Assembly: GCA_903939765.1 (NCBI GenBank)
Contig: CAJAIK010000126.1
Span: forward strand, 1 to 64,000
DNA length: 64,000 nucleotides
Direction of reading: 5' to 3'
Source of the DNA: an uncultured Chlorobiaceae bacterium
Lineage (GTDB): Bacteria > Bacteroidota > Chlorobiia > Chlorobiales > Chlorobiaceae
The translations under genes were made by a program, and so were the position numbers. The stretch's first letter is position 1. Every line of letters begins with the position of its first letter. The notes under the pieces were generated by a model. It ran no database searches and was not told where the DNA came from. It saw nothing but the letters and a program-made list of their open reading frames with translations. Below, piece after piece: positions 19,522 to 27,771 of this stretch.

Positions 19522-20577
19522 TCAGGCAAGTTTTCTGAACGAGGAGGCCTTGATTGCGGCAAAAAGGGTTGATCCCACTCTGATCTCCAGCTCCTTTGCG
19601 GCCGAACGAACAATTTCAGCGACAAGTTTTTCACCTTCGACCGATAGCACAATGCCAACTCTGCCCTCAGAGTCAAACATCTCCGTAACCGTGCATTCCA
19701 GCAAGTTTCGTGCACTGATGGCGTCAGGATGCTTTTTAAAAAGGATGATATCACGTGAAGAGAGTTCAAAAAGGGATGATCCGGTTGGCTCTCCGTCTGA
19801 AATCAAGAGGGTATTGAGGCCCCAGGGGTAGGCATATAAGCCGTTATTTTGAACCGGCCCGGAAAGATGGAGCAGGTTGAGATAGCCTTTCGGGCTTTGG
19901 GCCATGCTGTTTCGTGCAAGCTGGTCGGGAGTTGTCGGCTCAGCCATCCGGCCGCAACTGATTACAACAATCCGGTCAGCCATCAGTTGCATCTCAAGGA
20001 TTGAGTGTGAAATAAAGAGATAGGGGATTCCGAATTCCTCACTCACGCTTTTCAGGTAAGGAATTATCTGGAACCGCAGGGTATCATCAAGAGCAGATAG
20101 CGGTTCATCCATCAAAAGCAGTCGGGGGTTTGCAAGCACCGCCCGGCCAAGAGCCACACGCTGTTTTTCACCGCCTGAAAGATTATGCACCCCGCGCTTC
20201 ATGAGCGGCTCCAGTTTCAGGAGAGCAATCAGGGTTTCCGGCCTGATACGGCGGTTTTCAGTGCGGCACCGCCTGTAGCCGTAGAGCAGGTTGGCTTTGA
20301 CGGAGAGGTGTGGAAAAAGCATTGCCTGCTGAAAAACAATGGCAATGCGACGGCGTTCAGGCGAGAGATTCACTCCCTTCCCGCTGCTGAAGAGGCACTC
20401 GTCATCAAGATAGATTTCACCCCTGTCCGGCTGAAGAAGTCCTGAAATGAGATGCACAAGTGTTGACTTGCCGCTTCCGGACTGTCCGAAAATTCCGATC
20501 CGTTCGCCTGAAACTTCCGCATTTACCTGCAGGAGGAAGCTGCCCTGTTTTTTTTCAACAGCAATTCGGAGGTTCAT
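19522..20577 (-). CDS. modC: molybdate ABC transporter ATP-binding protein
   Basis: The ATPase of the molybdate importer. Walker A is GQSGSGKST, the signature is NLSGGEKQRVALGRA and Walker B is LLLMDEPLSALDD. The C-terminal part (about residues 285-350) is a TOBE domain (ECTVTEMFDSEGRVGIVLS), the oxyanion-binding fold typical of ModC. The 351 residues are a normal length. Its start overlaps the end of modB by 4 bases, so the two are translationally coupled. It closes the modDABC operon. Confidence 0.93.
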   Translation of the reverse strand: MNLRIAVEKKQGSFLLQVNAEVSGERIGIFGQSGSGKSTLVHLISGLLQPDRGEIYLDDECLFSSGKGVNLSPERRRIAIVFQQAMLFPHLSVKANLLYGYRRCRTENRRIRPETLIALLKLEPLMKRGVHNLSGGEKQRVALGRAVLANPRLLLMDEPLSALDDTLRFQIIPYLKSVSEEFGIPYLFISHSILEMQLMADRIVVISCGRMAEPTTPDQLARNSMAQSPKGYLNLLHLSGPVQNNGLYAYPWGLNTLLISDGEPTGSSLFELSSRDIILFKKHPDAISARNLLECTVTEMFDSEGRVGIVLSVEGEKLVAEIVRSAAKELEIRVGSTLFAAIKASSFRKLA

Positions 20578-21260
20578 AATGCGCTCCTCCGATCAAGTTT
20601 TTTGCCGAGCAGTTCATGAACGAAAAGTACAACGACCGAAATCAGAACGGAGACCAGACAGAGCGAGAGCGCCATGGTTACACTTGAGGGTGAACTGGCA
20701 TAATCGTAGATGGCCAGTGGAATGGTTTGGGTGATGCCAGGAATATTGCCGGCAACAATAATGGTTGCGCCGAATTCACCAAGGCTCCGGGCAAACATCA
20801 GCAACGAACCAGCCATTATTCCCCGCAGCGAGAGCGGGAGAATAATGGTTGCAACGGTATCGTACCATGCAGCTCCAAGGCTTCGGGATGCCTCGATAAG
20901 CTGCTGGTCGATGGACTCCATACCAAGCCGGATTGAGCGTACCAGCAGGGGAAAGCCGACTGTGGCAGAGGCAATGACGGCGGCTTTCCAAGTAAAAATG
21001 ATCGGGACGCCCGATGCATCAAGCACTTTTCCGATCCAGCCGTTTTTGCCAAGCAGCAGCAGCAGAAAAAAACCAATCACCACCGGAGGGAGCGTGAGCG
21101 GGAGGTTGACAAGCACCTCGAGCACCACTTTTCCCCTGAATTGCCTGAAAACGATCAGCCAGGCAAGGGCAAAGCCGAAAGGCAGCGCAAGGACAGTTGC
21201 CGTAAGCGCCACTTTCAGAGAGAGCCAGATGGCAGCAATATCTTCAGGTATAAGCATCAT
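20574..21260 (-). CDS. modB: molybdate ABC transporter permease
   Basis: The inner-membrane channel of the molybdate importer, 228 residues with about five membrane segments. The EAA loop, which docks on ModC, reads EASRSLGAAWYDTVATIILPLSLRG in outline (Glu-Ala...Gly-Ala...Ile-Leu-Pro). The motif RSLGEFGATIIVAGN is characteristic of ModB and related oxyanion permeases. It is 37 bases downstream of modA and overlaps modC by 4 bases. Confidence 0.93.
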   Translation of the reverse strand: MMLIPEDIAAIWLSLKVALTATVLALPFGFALAWLIVFRQFRGKVVLEVLVNLPLTLPPVVIGFFLLLLLGKNGWIGKVLDASGVPIIFTWKAAVIASATVGFPLLVRSIRLGMESIDQQLIEASRSLGAAWYDTVATIILPLSLRGIMAGSLLMFARSLGEFGATIIVAGNIPGITQTIPLAIYDYASSPSSVTMALSLCLVSVLISVVVLFVHELLGKKLDRRSAL

Positions 21261-21297
21261 AGAGTCTTGGGTGTATTATTCTTTTCCCGTGTTCTGC

Positions 21298-22035
21298 TTA
21301 TTTAATTTCAAAGCCATATTTACGGAGAACCGATTTTGCCTCAGTGCCCTGCAAGAAGAGATAGAAGGCCTTAGCCTCCACGTTTTGTGCAGCTTTCAGA
21401 GTCAATGCCATCGGGTAAGTTACTCTTGGATAAAGTTTTTGCGGCACCACAAAGAGCATTTTGGCTTTTTGCGCCAGCATGGCGTCGGTGCGGTAAACAA
21501 ACGCGCCATCAACTTCTCCAAGTTCGCTATACATAAGGCACTCCCTGACATCCTTGGCCATCACAAGCTTTCCGGCAAGCTGCCTGTCAATGCCCGCTTT
21601 AGTCATGGCGGTCATGGCGTACTCACCTGCGGGGACACTCTTAGGGCTGCCAATGGCAATCTTGTCGAGTTTCAGCAGGTCGTTCATTGAGGCAACCTTT
21701 TTTGTGGTTGTTCCGGCAAAAACCAGCGAGTTCCAGGCAAACATCTTTACGTTGGCGCCATCCACAAGATTTTTTGTTTTCAGATAATCGATCCACTGGT
21801 TGTTTGCAGCAATAAAGAGGTCAGCCGGTGCACCGTTTTCAATCTGACCGGCAAGCGTGCCCGACGGACCGAAATTCTTGATAAAAACCGTTGAAGGATG
21901 TTTTGCCGTGTAACTCGCACTCAGTTCATTGATCACCTCTTTCAGGCTTGCAGCAGCCGAGAGGTTCAGCTCCCCGGCCTTTGCTGGAACTGCCATAATG
22001 AGCAGAGCAAAACAGAGCAGCGTGATTCGTTTCAT
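21298..22035 (-). CDS. modA: molybdate-binding periplasmic protein
   Basis: The periplasmic substrate-binding protein of the molybdate importer. A signal peptide is clear (MKRITLLCFALLIMAVPAKA, cleavage about residue 20), followed by the mature start GELNLSAAASLKEVINEL. The oxyanion-site serines (AASLK, FGPSGTLAGQIENGAPADLF) are those expected for ModA. The start at 22035 gives 245 residues; a Met four codons upstream (22047) is equally possible. The longer open frame to 22335 lies inside modD in another frame and is not coding. There is no clear Shine-Dalgarno sequence; the start is 12-26 bases after the modD stop, so coupling is likely. Confidence 0.93.
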   Translation of the reverse strand: MKRITLLCFALLIMAVPAKAGELNLSAAASLKEVINELSASYTAKHPSTVFIKNFGPSGTLAGQIENGAPADLFIAANNQWIDYLKTKNLVDGANVKMFAWNSLVFAGTTTKKVASMNDLLKLDKIAIGSPKSVPAGEYAMTAMTKAGIDRQLAGKLVMAKDVRECLMYSELGEVDGAFVYRTDAMLAQKAKMLFVVPQKLYPRVTYPMALTLKAAQNVEAKAFYLFLQGTEAKSVLRKYGFEIK

Positions 22036-22060
22036 TGATTGTATCATAATGATAGCTGTT

Positions 22061-22915
22061 TTATGGTTGTAAGGAAGTGATCGAAACTGCGATATCCGAA
22101 GGCTTGCCGAAATAGACCGCCGAGAGCACAAGCATGTCAACACCGGTTTCAGCATAAGCCGAGGCATTTTCTGCAATGATGCCTCCTGCGGCTGAAATTT
22201 TGACTGCAGGCGCCACGATGTGCAGTTGCTGAACCAGCCGTGTGAGTGCTTCTGGCTGGAGCTTGTCAAGCTGAACCACATCAACGCCCGCAACCGCAAT
22301 GGCAAGCGCCTCTTCCGCGCTATCGGCCTCAACAATGATTTTATGTTCCGGTGCTTTCGCTTTCATCCCCGTCACGGTTTGAAGAAAAAGCTCAAGCCCG
22401 CCGCAGAATGCGGTATGCTGCCGGAAAACAAGCACGGATTCCGACAAGCCAAGCCGGTGGGGGAGCGCACCGCCAGCCATGATAGCCTTGATTGCAACCT
22501 TTTTTGTTCCCGGAAACGACTTGCGGGTTGTGACGACCGTAATGGAGTCGTTAACCGCTTTGACCCGGTTCACAATTTTCCGTGTCCGTGTAGCAATGCC
22601 TGAAGCGTACTCAAGCAAATTCAAGGCCACTTTCCATCCGGCGTGCAGGCTCCCTGCTGCTCCGCTGGCCGAGAGAAAGGTTACGCCCGCATCAATCGTT
22701 GAGCCACTGGGCAGCAAAAAGTTAACGGCCGCACCGCATCGTTCAAGAACGCGCGCCGCCTCCTCCGTGCAGCAGAGTGTTGTCGCCTCACGGCTTGTAA
22801 AGGTGATCTCTCCCCGCAGAGCGCCGATGCCAAGCAGCATGGTCGTCAGATCACCGTAAGGCACATCCTCATCCATAAACCGTTCGATATCGCTGTCGGG
22901 CAGTTGATAAAGCAT
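22061..22915 (-). CDS. modD: ModD, NadC-like phosphoribosyltransferase of the mod operon
   Basis: The 284-residue protein is a paralogue of nicotinate-nucleotide pyrophosphorylase (NadC), of the ModD type found with molybdate transport genes. NadC-like features are DEDVPYGDLTT near the start, TRKSFPGTKK with basic residues that bind phosphoribosyl groups, IIVEADSAEEA, and the C-terminal ISAAGGI...YAETGVDMLVLSA. It is the first gene of modDABC. What ModD does in molybdate uptake is not known, and it need not make NAD. The leader upstream holds a terminator-like hairpin. Confidence 0.87.
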   Translation of the reverse strand: MLYQLPDSDIERFMDEDVPYGDLTTMLLGIGALRGEITFTSREATTLCCTEEAARVLERCGAAVNFLLPSGSTIDAGVTFLSASGAAGSLHAGWKVALNLLEYASGIATRTRKIVNRVKAVNDSITVVTTRKSFPGTKKVAIKAIMAGGALPHRLGLSESVLVFRQHTAFCGGLELFLQTVTGMKAKAPEHKIIVEADSAEEALAIAVAGVDVVQLDKLQPEALTRLVQQLHIVAPAVKISAAGGIIAENASAYAETGVDMLVLSAVYFGKPSDIAVSITSLQP

Positions 22916-22961
22916 CTGTAAGCTGTTTAATCGTTATAACCCTGCATATATTCCGCAGCAT

Positions 22962-23015
22962 AAAAAAAAGCCCCTGCCGGTATAAAAACTCTGGAAACGC
23001 CCTCTTTTTGGCAGG
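22962..23015 (-). promoter_or_regulatory. possible transcription attenuator in the mod leader
   Basis: Read on the minus strand, CCTGCC pairs with GGCAGG across 31 bases, with an AAAAA/TTTTT inner pairing. It is followed by GGC and eight T. This is an intrinsic-terminator shape ending 47 bases before the modD start codon. It would stop the operon's own transcript unless overridden. No ligand-binding aptamer was recognised upstream. Confidence 0.45.
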
Positions 23016-23091
23016 TTATTATCCCTGATCCGGGTTGCGTTTTTTTTGTGAGGCCGTTGTTATTGTTGTTTATTGCTTAAAAATAGTAATA

Positions 23092-23123
23092 AATTAAGGA
23101 ATTGCAAGCAAATATCCTTAATT
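23092..23123. repeat. AT-rich inverted repeat in the mod/toxin gap
   Basis: AATTAAGGA and TCCTTAATT form perfect 9-base arms around 14 bases. It could be an operator for the mod operon, as it sits where a minus-strand promoter would be expected. No match to the known ModE site is seen. Confidence 0.45.
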
Positions 23124-23321
23124 ATTTAAATAAAGCGGTTTTTCTCCAGCGATTTTTGTTACAGCAATGTTGTTTTGCTGTGGAGCCCTGCGTTGCATTT
23201 TTTTGTGGAACTTGCCTGTATCCGTTGTGTTGTACGGAATATAACGATTTCATTCCTTTCTGAAAATCCCCTGAGAGCGAGGCTTGCACCCCTGCAATTC
23301 CTGGAGATGAAAGAGAATAAT

Positions 23322-23359
23322 TTGCAGGATTATACGGTATTGCCTATAATACCGCTATG
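23322..23359 (+). promoter_or_regulatory. toxin-antitoxin promoter with overlapping operator; leaderless start
   Basis: A -35 TTGCAG (23322-23327), a 17-base spacer and a -10 TATAAT (23345-23350) form a near-consensus sigma70 promoter. The +1 position expected from the -10 box is 23357, the A of the toxin ATG. An inverted repeat CGGTATT-N6-AATACCG (23335-23354) covers the spacer end and the -10, where an autorepressor would block RNA polymerase. Confidence 0.7.
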
Positions 23360-23764
23360 AAGAGAATTGTCATAGACACGAATGTTTTTATCAGCGCACT
23401 CCGTTCAAACAGGGGAGCATCGTTTCGATTGCTTTCACTGGTTGGCACAGAACGATTTGATTTTTGTCTTTCTGTTCCACTGATTCTGGAGTTTGAGGCT
23501 GTAGCCAAACGAGAACCCGGAATATTTGGATTGGCTCCATCTGAAATTGATGATATCCTTGATTACCTTTGTGCGGCAGGAGAGAAGCGGCAAATTTTTT
23601 ATTTGTGGAGGCCGTTGCTTAAAGATTCGAAAGATGATATGGTTCTGGAGCTTGCAGTTGAATCGGAGAGCAATTGGATTGTCACGTTTAACAAGCGTGA
23701 TTTTAAGGGATGCGAAACATTTGGCATCAATCTTGCTACACCAAAAGAATTTTTACATCAGTAG
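23357..23764 (+). CDS. PIN-domain toxin (COG1569 type)
   Basis: A putative ribonuclease toxin of 135 residues. PIN active-site acids are visible: Asp in IVIDTNVFISAL (about residue 7), Glu in PLILEFEAVAK, Asp in DSKDDMVLELA (about 92-93) and the last acid in NKRDF. The opening MKRIVIDTNVFISALRS is typical of the TIGR00305/COG1569 group. The antitoxin-like gene follows 12 bases downstream, so the toxin is first, the reverse of the usual order. There is no ribosome binding site in front of the ATG, in line with a leaderless mRNA. Confidence 0.85.
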   Translation: MKRIVIDTNVFISALRSNRGASFRLLSLVGTERFDFCLSVPLILEFEAVAKREPGIFGLAPSEIDDILDYLCAAGEKRQIFYLWRPLLKDSKDDMVLELAVESESNWIVTFNKRDFKGCETFGINLATPKEFLHQ

Positions 23765-23776
23765 GGAGAGTAGATC

Positions 23777-24013
23777 ATGAGCACGTTAAGTATAAGGCTT
23801 CCCGAGTCACTGCATCGGAAGGCAAAAGAGCTGGCGGCAGAGGAGCATATATCGGTAAATCAGTTCATCAGTTCTGCGCTGGCAGAAAAAATATCAGCCC
23901 TGATTACCGAAGAGTATCTCCTGCAAAGAGCTGTACGAGGGAGCCGCGACAAGTTTTTGAAAGCGCTCTCTAAAGTCAAGGCTGTTGAACCGGATGCAGA
24001 TGATCGGCTGTGA
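23777..24013 (+). CDS. ribbon-helix-helix antitoxin
   Basis: A small DNA-binding protein, 78 residues, expected to neutralise the PIN toxin and to repress the operon. The N-terminal MSTLSIRLPESLHRKAKELA followed by EEHISVNQFISSALAEKI is a CopG/HicB-type ribbon-helix-helix domain. The charged C-terminal 30 residues would be the toxin-binding tail. GGGAGAG lies about ten bases before its ATG, so it has its own strong translation start, unlike the toxin. That could give antitoxin excess despite its second position (inference). Confidence 0.8.
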   Translation: MSTLSIRLPESLHRKAKELAAEEHISVNQFISSALAEKISALITEEYLLQRAVRGSRDKFLKALSKVKAVEPDADDRL

Positions 24014-24095
24014 ACGGCCGTTGTGATTATTCTTGTTGCTTTGCTTTTTTGTTAATCGTATATTTGCGATGAACTATAAGAAAAAGGGCTTTGTT

Positions 24096-24431
24096 ATGAA
24101 GAGAACGCTGTCGATGGTTGAATACAGTGGGGAAGAGGAGGTTATGGCATCGATTGCCAAGGCGATCAGCCATCCGGTCCGCATCAGGATTTTGAAGCTG
24201 CTTGCAAGCCAGCAGTGTTGTTTTACGGGGGAGTTGACGGAGATTATCCCTATGGCGCAGTCAACTATTTCGCAGCACCTCAAGGCGTTGCTCGACTCGG
24301 GGCTGATTCAGGGCGAAATTAATCCTCCAAAAGTCCGTTACTGCATTAATCGCGCAAACTGGCTGAAAGCCTATTCGATGTTTGGTGGTTTTTTTAACGC
24401 AGACCTGACATGCAGGTGCGATTGCCGGTAA
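24096..24431 (+). CDS. ArsR-family metal/metalloid-responsive repressor
   Basis: A winged-helix repressor, 111 residues from ATG 24096, which has AAGGG nearby; ATG 24069 is an alternative. The ArsR fold is clear: AKAISHPVRIRILKLLASQQCCFTGEL, then MAQSTISQHLKALLDSGLIQGE. The classical CVC sensor in the third helix is replaced by QQCCFTGEL, a Cys-Cys pair. The C-terminus adds TCRCDCR, three more cysteines. Both sites could bind As(III) or another soft metal. It heads the cluster with the thioredoxin-like protein, permease, ArsC and Acr3. Confidence 0.85.
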   Translation: MKRTLSMVEYSGEEEVMASIAKAISHPVRIRILKLLASQQCCFTGELTEIIPMAQSTISQHLKALLDSGLIQGEINPPKVRYCINRANWLKAYSMFGGFFNADLTCRCDCR

Positions 24432-24541
24432 GTATCGTTTTTTTATTAAAGGGAAACGATATCCGCTAACAGGTTGCAACAAGATCGGACAATGATTTTT
24501 TTAATCGGTCATATATAAATAAACAGTTAAACGATACAACT

Positions 24542-24844
24542 ATGAAAAGGGTAAAAATTCTTGGAAGCGGCTGTGCATCATGCAATCAGCTTGTCGATGC
24601 GGTAAAAGCAGTTATTGCCGCTGAAGGTATTAACGCTTCGGTCGAAAAAGTCGAAGACATCCAGCAGATCATGGCCTATAACGTCATCTCAACACCGGCA
24701 CTCGTTGTTGATGAACAGGTAGTCTGTAAAGGGCGTGTTCCTTCTCGTGAAGAAATCCGTGAGCTTTTGATGGCTAAACCACAGGGGTGTTGCGGAAGCC
24801 ACGGCACAAAAACTGCCGGCGGTGGTTCAGGCTGCTGTTGTTAA
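24542..24844 (+). CDS. small thioredoxin-like protein with Cys-rich tail
   Basis: The 100-residue protein is of the thioredoxin_3 (MTH895/TM0996) redox-active disulfide group, with the CxxC site GSGCASCNQL and the cis-Pro region NVISTPALVVDEQVV. This family is often encoded next to ArsP-type permeases. Beyond the fold, residues 82-100 form an unusual tail: GCCGSHG, a glycine-rich link and GCCC, five extra cysteines that could bind a metal or metalloid. It is probably the redox or metal-delivery partner of the following permease (inference). Confidence 0.85.
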   Translation: MKRVKILGSGCASCNQLVDAVKAVIAAEGINASVEKVEDIQQIMAYNVISTPALVVDEQVVCKGRVPSREEIRELLMAKPQGCCGSHGTKTAGGGSGCCC

Positions 24845-24924
24845 GAGTCTGCATGGTATTGAACGTTGTGCCGGCGTTTTCCGGCAAGATGTTGAAAAGC
24901 GATAAGTAAACGGTATTGAAAGAG

Positions 24925-25989
24925 ATGAAGCAAGGTTCCCGGCAGCAACTCCCAACGGCTTTTGGGCGGAAAAATGTGCAATGGCTCATCGGTGTTCTTG
25001 CCGGGGCCGTGCTCTGGATTCTGCTTTACAGTAATCTTGAGTGGTTGGCCACACTATCACTTTCGTTTTCCGGCATTACCAGGGTAAACCGTTTCGGTGA
25101 AGCGCTCTGCTTTTTTCTCTATGAGGTGCCAAAAGTGCTGCTGCTGCTTACGGCCGTAGTCTTTTTGATGGGGGTTGTGCACACCTTCATCTCCGCCGAG
25201 CGCACCCGGGCATTGCTATCGGGGCGGCGTACCGGGGTCGGAAACATTATGGCGGCGTCACTCGGCATTGTGACCCCCTTCTGCTCCTGCTCGGCTGTGC
25301 CGCTTTTTATCGGTTTTCTCCAGGCGGGAGTGCCGCTTGGCGTCACCTTCTCTTTTTTGATATCAGCACCGATGATCAACGAGGTTGCTCTCGCGCTGCT
25401 CTTTGGTATGTTCGGCTGGAAGGTGGCGCTGCTCTATTCCGCCATGGGCCTCGCTGTTGCCATTATTGCCGGGATGGTGATCGGCAAACTCCGTATGGAG
25501 CGTTTTCTGGAAGAGTGGGTGCAGAAGCTGCAGGAGAGAGTGGTTTCTCCGGAAGTGGAGGGCGAGGCAATGAGCCTGCATCTGCGGCTCCGCGAGGGGC
25601 TGCACCACGTCCGGGATATTGTTGGCAAGGTGTGGCTCTACATTGTGCTTGGCGTAGGGCTGGGCGCGGGAATCCACGGCTATGTTCCTGAAAACTTCAT
25701 GGCCTCATTGATGGGCAAAAGTGTCTGGTGGTCGGTGCCCGTTGCGGTGCTGATCGGCGTTCCCATGTACTCCAACGCAGCAGGTATTCTCCCCGTTGTG
25801 GAGGCGCTGCTCGGCAAGGGAGCCGCCCTTGGAACGGTGATGGCCTTCATGATGAGTGTCATCGCCCTCTCCGCCCCGGAGATGATCATTCTCCGCAAGG
25901 TGTTGAAACCCCGTCTTATTGCCGTATTTGCCGGAGTTGTGGCGCTGGGAATCATGCTGGTGGGCTTCGTTTTCAATCTCGTTTTATGA
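24925..25989 (+). CDS. ArsP-like permease (UPF0718/DUF318)
   Basis: An integral membrane protein of about 354 residues with some eight membrane segments. It belongs to the permease family that includes ArsP, an exporter of trivalent organoarsenicals. The conserved loop TPFCSCSAVPLFIGF carries the metal-binding cysteine pair, and the mirrored half has GVPMYSNAAGILPV. The frame opens with TTG at 24916; ATG 24925 is the more usual start but its purine-rich sequence is very close. It lies directly after the thioredoxin-like gene, the common pairing for this family. The substrate is not proven. Confidence 0.82.
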   Translation: MKQGSRQQLPTAFGRKNVQWLIGVLAGAVLWILLYSNLEWLATLSLSFSGITRVNRFGEALCFFLYEVPKVLLLLTAVVFLMGVVHTFISAERTRALLSGRRTGVGNIMAASLGIVTPFCSCSAVPLFIGFLQAGVPLGVTFSFLISAPMINEVALALLFGMFGWKVALLYSAMGLAVAIIAGMVIGKLRMERFLEEWVQKLQERVVSPEVEGEAMSLHLRLREGLHHVRDIVGKVWLYIVLGVGLGAGIHGYVPENFMASLMGKSVWWSVPVAVLIGVPMYSNAAGILPVVEALLGKGAALGTVMAFMMSVIALSAPEMIILRKVLKPRLIAVFAGVVALGIMLVGFVFNLVL

Positions 25990-26071
25990 ATATAGCCCTG
26001 GATACTCCTGCAGTGTTTGGGGAAAAGCAGTTTTCGGTTAACCAATGGAGGCTCAAAACAAGTAATCAACA

Positions 26072-26500
26072 ATGAAAAAATCCATCCTTATTCTCTGTAC
26101 CGGAAACTCCTGCCGCAGCCAGATGGCCGAAGGGTTTCTTCGTTCATTCGACTCCTCGCTTGAGGTCTCTTCTGCAGGCACAAAACCTGCGGCGGCGGTT
26201 CACCCGCTTGCGGTCCAGGTGATGCGTGAAGAGTGGGTCGATATCAGCCTGAACATGCCGAAAAGTGTTGATGAATTTCTCGGCAAAGCCTTCGACTATG
26301 TGATAACGGTCTGTGACGGGGCCAATGAATCCTGCCCGGTTTTTACCGGCAAGGTTGAGCATCGCCTCCACATCGGTTTTGACGACCCCGCAGAGGCAGA
26401 GGGGACAAAAGAGGAGCAGCTTGCCATGTTCCGGCGCATCCGCAACGAAATCAACCAGCGCTTCAGGCAGTTTTATAACGAGAATGTAAAAGGGAAATAA
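26072..26500 (+). CDS. arsC: arsenate reductase, thioredoxin-coupled type
   Basis: It reduces arsenate to arsenite. The low-molecular-weight phosphatase fold has the P-loop [13 protein letters not shown] (CX5R). The two resolving cysteines are in [12 protein letters not shown], the pattern of the thioredoxin-dependent (pI258-type) enzyme rather than the glutaredoxin type. The 142 residues are a normal length. The acr3 gene follows after 2 bases, so reduction and export are coupled in one operon. Confidence 0.92.
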   Translation: MKKSILILCTGNSCRSQMAEGFLRSFDSSLEVSSAGTKPAAAVHPLAVQVMREEWVDISLNMPKSVDEFLGKAFDYVITVCDGANESCPVFTGKVEHRLHIGFDDPAEAEGTKEEQLAMFRRIRNEINQRFRQFYNENVKGK

Positions 26501-26502
26501 CG

Positions 26503-27552
26503 ATGAGTAATGCCACAAAACAGTTGTCGTTTCTCGACCGCTACCTGACGCTCTGGATTTTTCTTGCCATGGGCCTCGGTGTGCTCTCCGGCTGGCTCTA
26601 TCCCGCCATTCCGGGCTTCTGGAATCTCTTTCAGTCGGGCACCACAAACATGCTGATCGCCGCCGGCCTCATCGTCATGATGTACCCGCCTCTCGCAAAG
26701 GTAAAGTATGAAGAGTTGGGTGATGTTTTCCGCAACACCAGGGTGCTTGCCCTTTCACTGGTGCAGAACTGGGTGATTGGCCCGATACTGATGTTCGTGC
26801 TTGCCGTGCTTCTGCTCTCCGACATGCCGCACTATATGGCCGGTCTCATCATGATCGGGCTTGCCCGCTGCATCGCCATGGTCATTGTCTGGAATGAGCT
26901 TGCCAAAGGAGATACGGAGTATGCTGCCGGCCTTGTCGCCTTCAACTCAATATTCCAGGTACTCTTCTTTCCCCTCTATGCCTGGATCTTTCTGACGGTG
27001 CTGCCCAGGTGGCTCGGTATCAGCTCCTTTGCTGTCGACATCTCCATCGCCGATATTGCCCTCTCGGTCTTTATCTACCTCGGCATTCCCTTTATTGCCG
27101 GCTTTCTGACCCGCTTTGTGCTGCTGCGTATGAAAGGAAAGGAGTGGTACGAAGGCGCGTTCATCCCCCGCATCAGCCCGCTGACGCTGATGGCCCTGCT
27201 CTTTACCATTGTGGTGATGTTCTCGCTGAAGGGCAGCTCCATCATCCGGATTCCCATTGATGTGGTGCGCATTGCCATTCCCCTTATGATCTATTTTGTG
27301 ATCATGTTTTTGCTCTCCTTTTACATGGGGCGCAAGTTTGGTGCGGGCTACTCCAAAACCGCAACGCTCGCTTTTACCGCCGCAAGCAACAATTTTGAAC
27401 TTGCAATTGCCGTGGCAGTAGCCACCTTCGGTATCAACTCAGGCGAAGCTTTTGCCGCTGTTATCGGCCCTCTCGTTGAGGTTCCGGCCCTGATTGCATT
27501 GGTCAATGTCGCCCTCTGGTTCAAGGGCAGATATTTTGGTGAAACCGTGTAG
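26503..27552 (+). CDS. acr3: arsenite efflux transporter Acr3
   Basis: An arsenite:H+ antiporter of the ACR3 family, 349 residues with about ten membrane segments. The essential cysteine is in the conserved [19 protein letters not shown], and the second motif [17 protein letters not shown] is present. It is the last gene of the arsenic-type cluster. Its TAG stop codon lies inside a copy of the dispersed GTAGGGGCGGG element (27549-27559). Confidence 0.94.
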   Translation: MSNATKQLSFLDRYLTLWIFLAMGLGVLSGWLYPAIPGFWNLFQSGTTNMLIAAGLIVMMYPPLAKVKYEELGDVFRNTRVLALSLVQNWVIGPILMFVLAVLLLSDMPHYMAGLIMIGLARCIAMVIVWNELAKGDTEYAAGLVAFNSIFQVLFFPLYAWIFLTVLPRWLGISSFAVDISIADIALSVFIYLGIPFIAGFLTRFVLLRMKGKEWYEGAFIPRISPLTLMALLFTIVVMFSLKGSSIIRIPIDVVRIAIPLMIYFVIMFLLSFYMGRKFGAGYSKTATLAFTAASNNFELAIAVAVATFGINSGEAFAAVIGPLVEVPALIALVNVALWFKGRYFGETV

Positions 27553-27559
27553 GGGCGGG
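27549..27559 (+). repeat. dispersed GTANGGGCGGG element, copy 1
   Basis: GTAGGGGCGGG contains the acr3 stop codon. A second G/C-rich stretch at about 27586-27608 (GGGGGCGGGAGAACCCCTCC) could fold with itself. Other copies are at 37928, 58857 and 59752. Confidence 0.5.
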
Positions 27560-27771
27560 ATTGGGAAAATTGTTGTTATCCGTCATGGGGGCGGGAGAAC
27601 CCCTCCCCTGCGGAATGGGTTGTTGTATGGCTCTTCGGAGCAACTGCAAATAGCGCTCCCTCTTTCAGCCTTTTTTGTTATAATGAACCTGTATGTGCCG
27701 CAGCGGTTATTTTTTGCCATGTGCGGTGCTTTCCCCGGGGTAATCACATGGAACAATGAACGCAGCAACTG

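Larger units (their letters stand above)
22916..23356. other. 441-base divergent gap between modD and the toxin gene
   Basis: No convincing gene. It holds the leader of the mod operon on the minus strand, with a hairpin and T tract at 22962-23015. A 9-bp inverted repeat lies at 23092-23123, and the promoter/operator of the PIN toxin is at the right end (23322-23356). A 61-codon frame at 23175-23360 (+) has no family resemblance and contains the toxin promoter, so I do not call it. Confidence 0.7.

Noticed and set aside
22931-22958. Possible ModE site upstream of modD
   Set aside because: Only one half resembles the known site (CGTTATA); the second half does not form the expected inverted repeat.
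23175-23360. 61-codon frame overlapping the toxin start
   Set aside because: It has no family resemblance and a TTG start, and the toxin promoter lies inside it.
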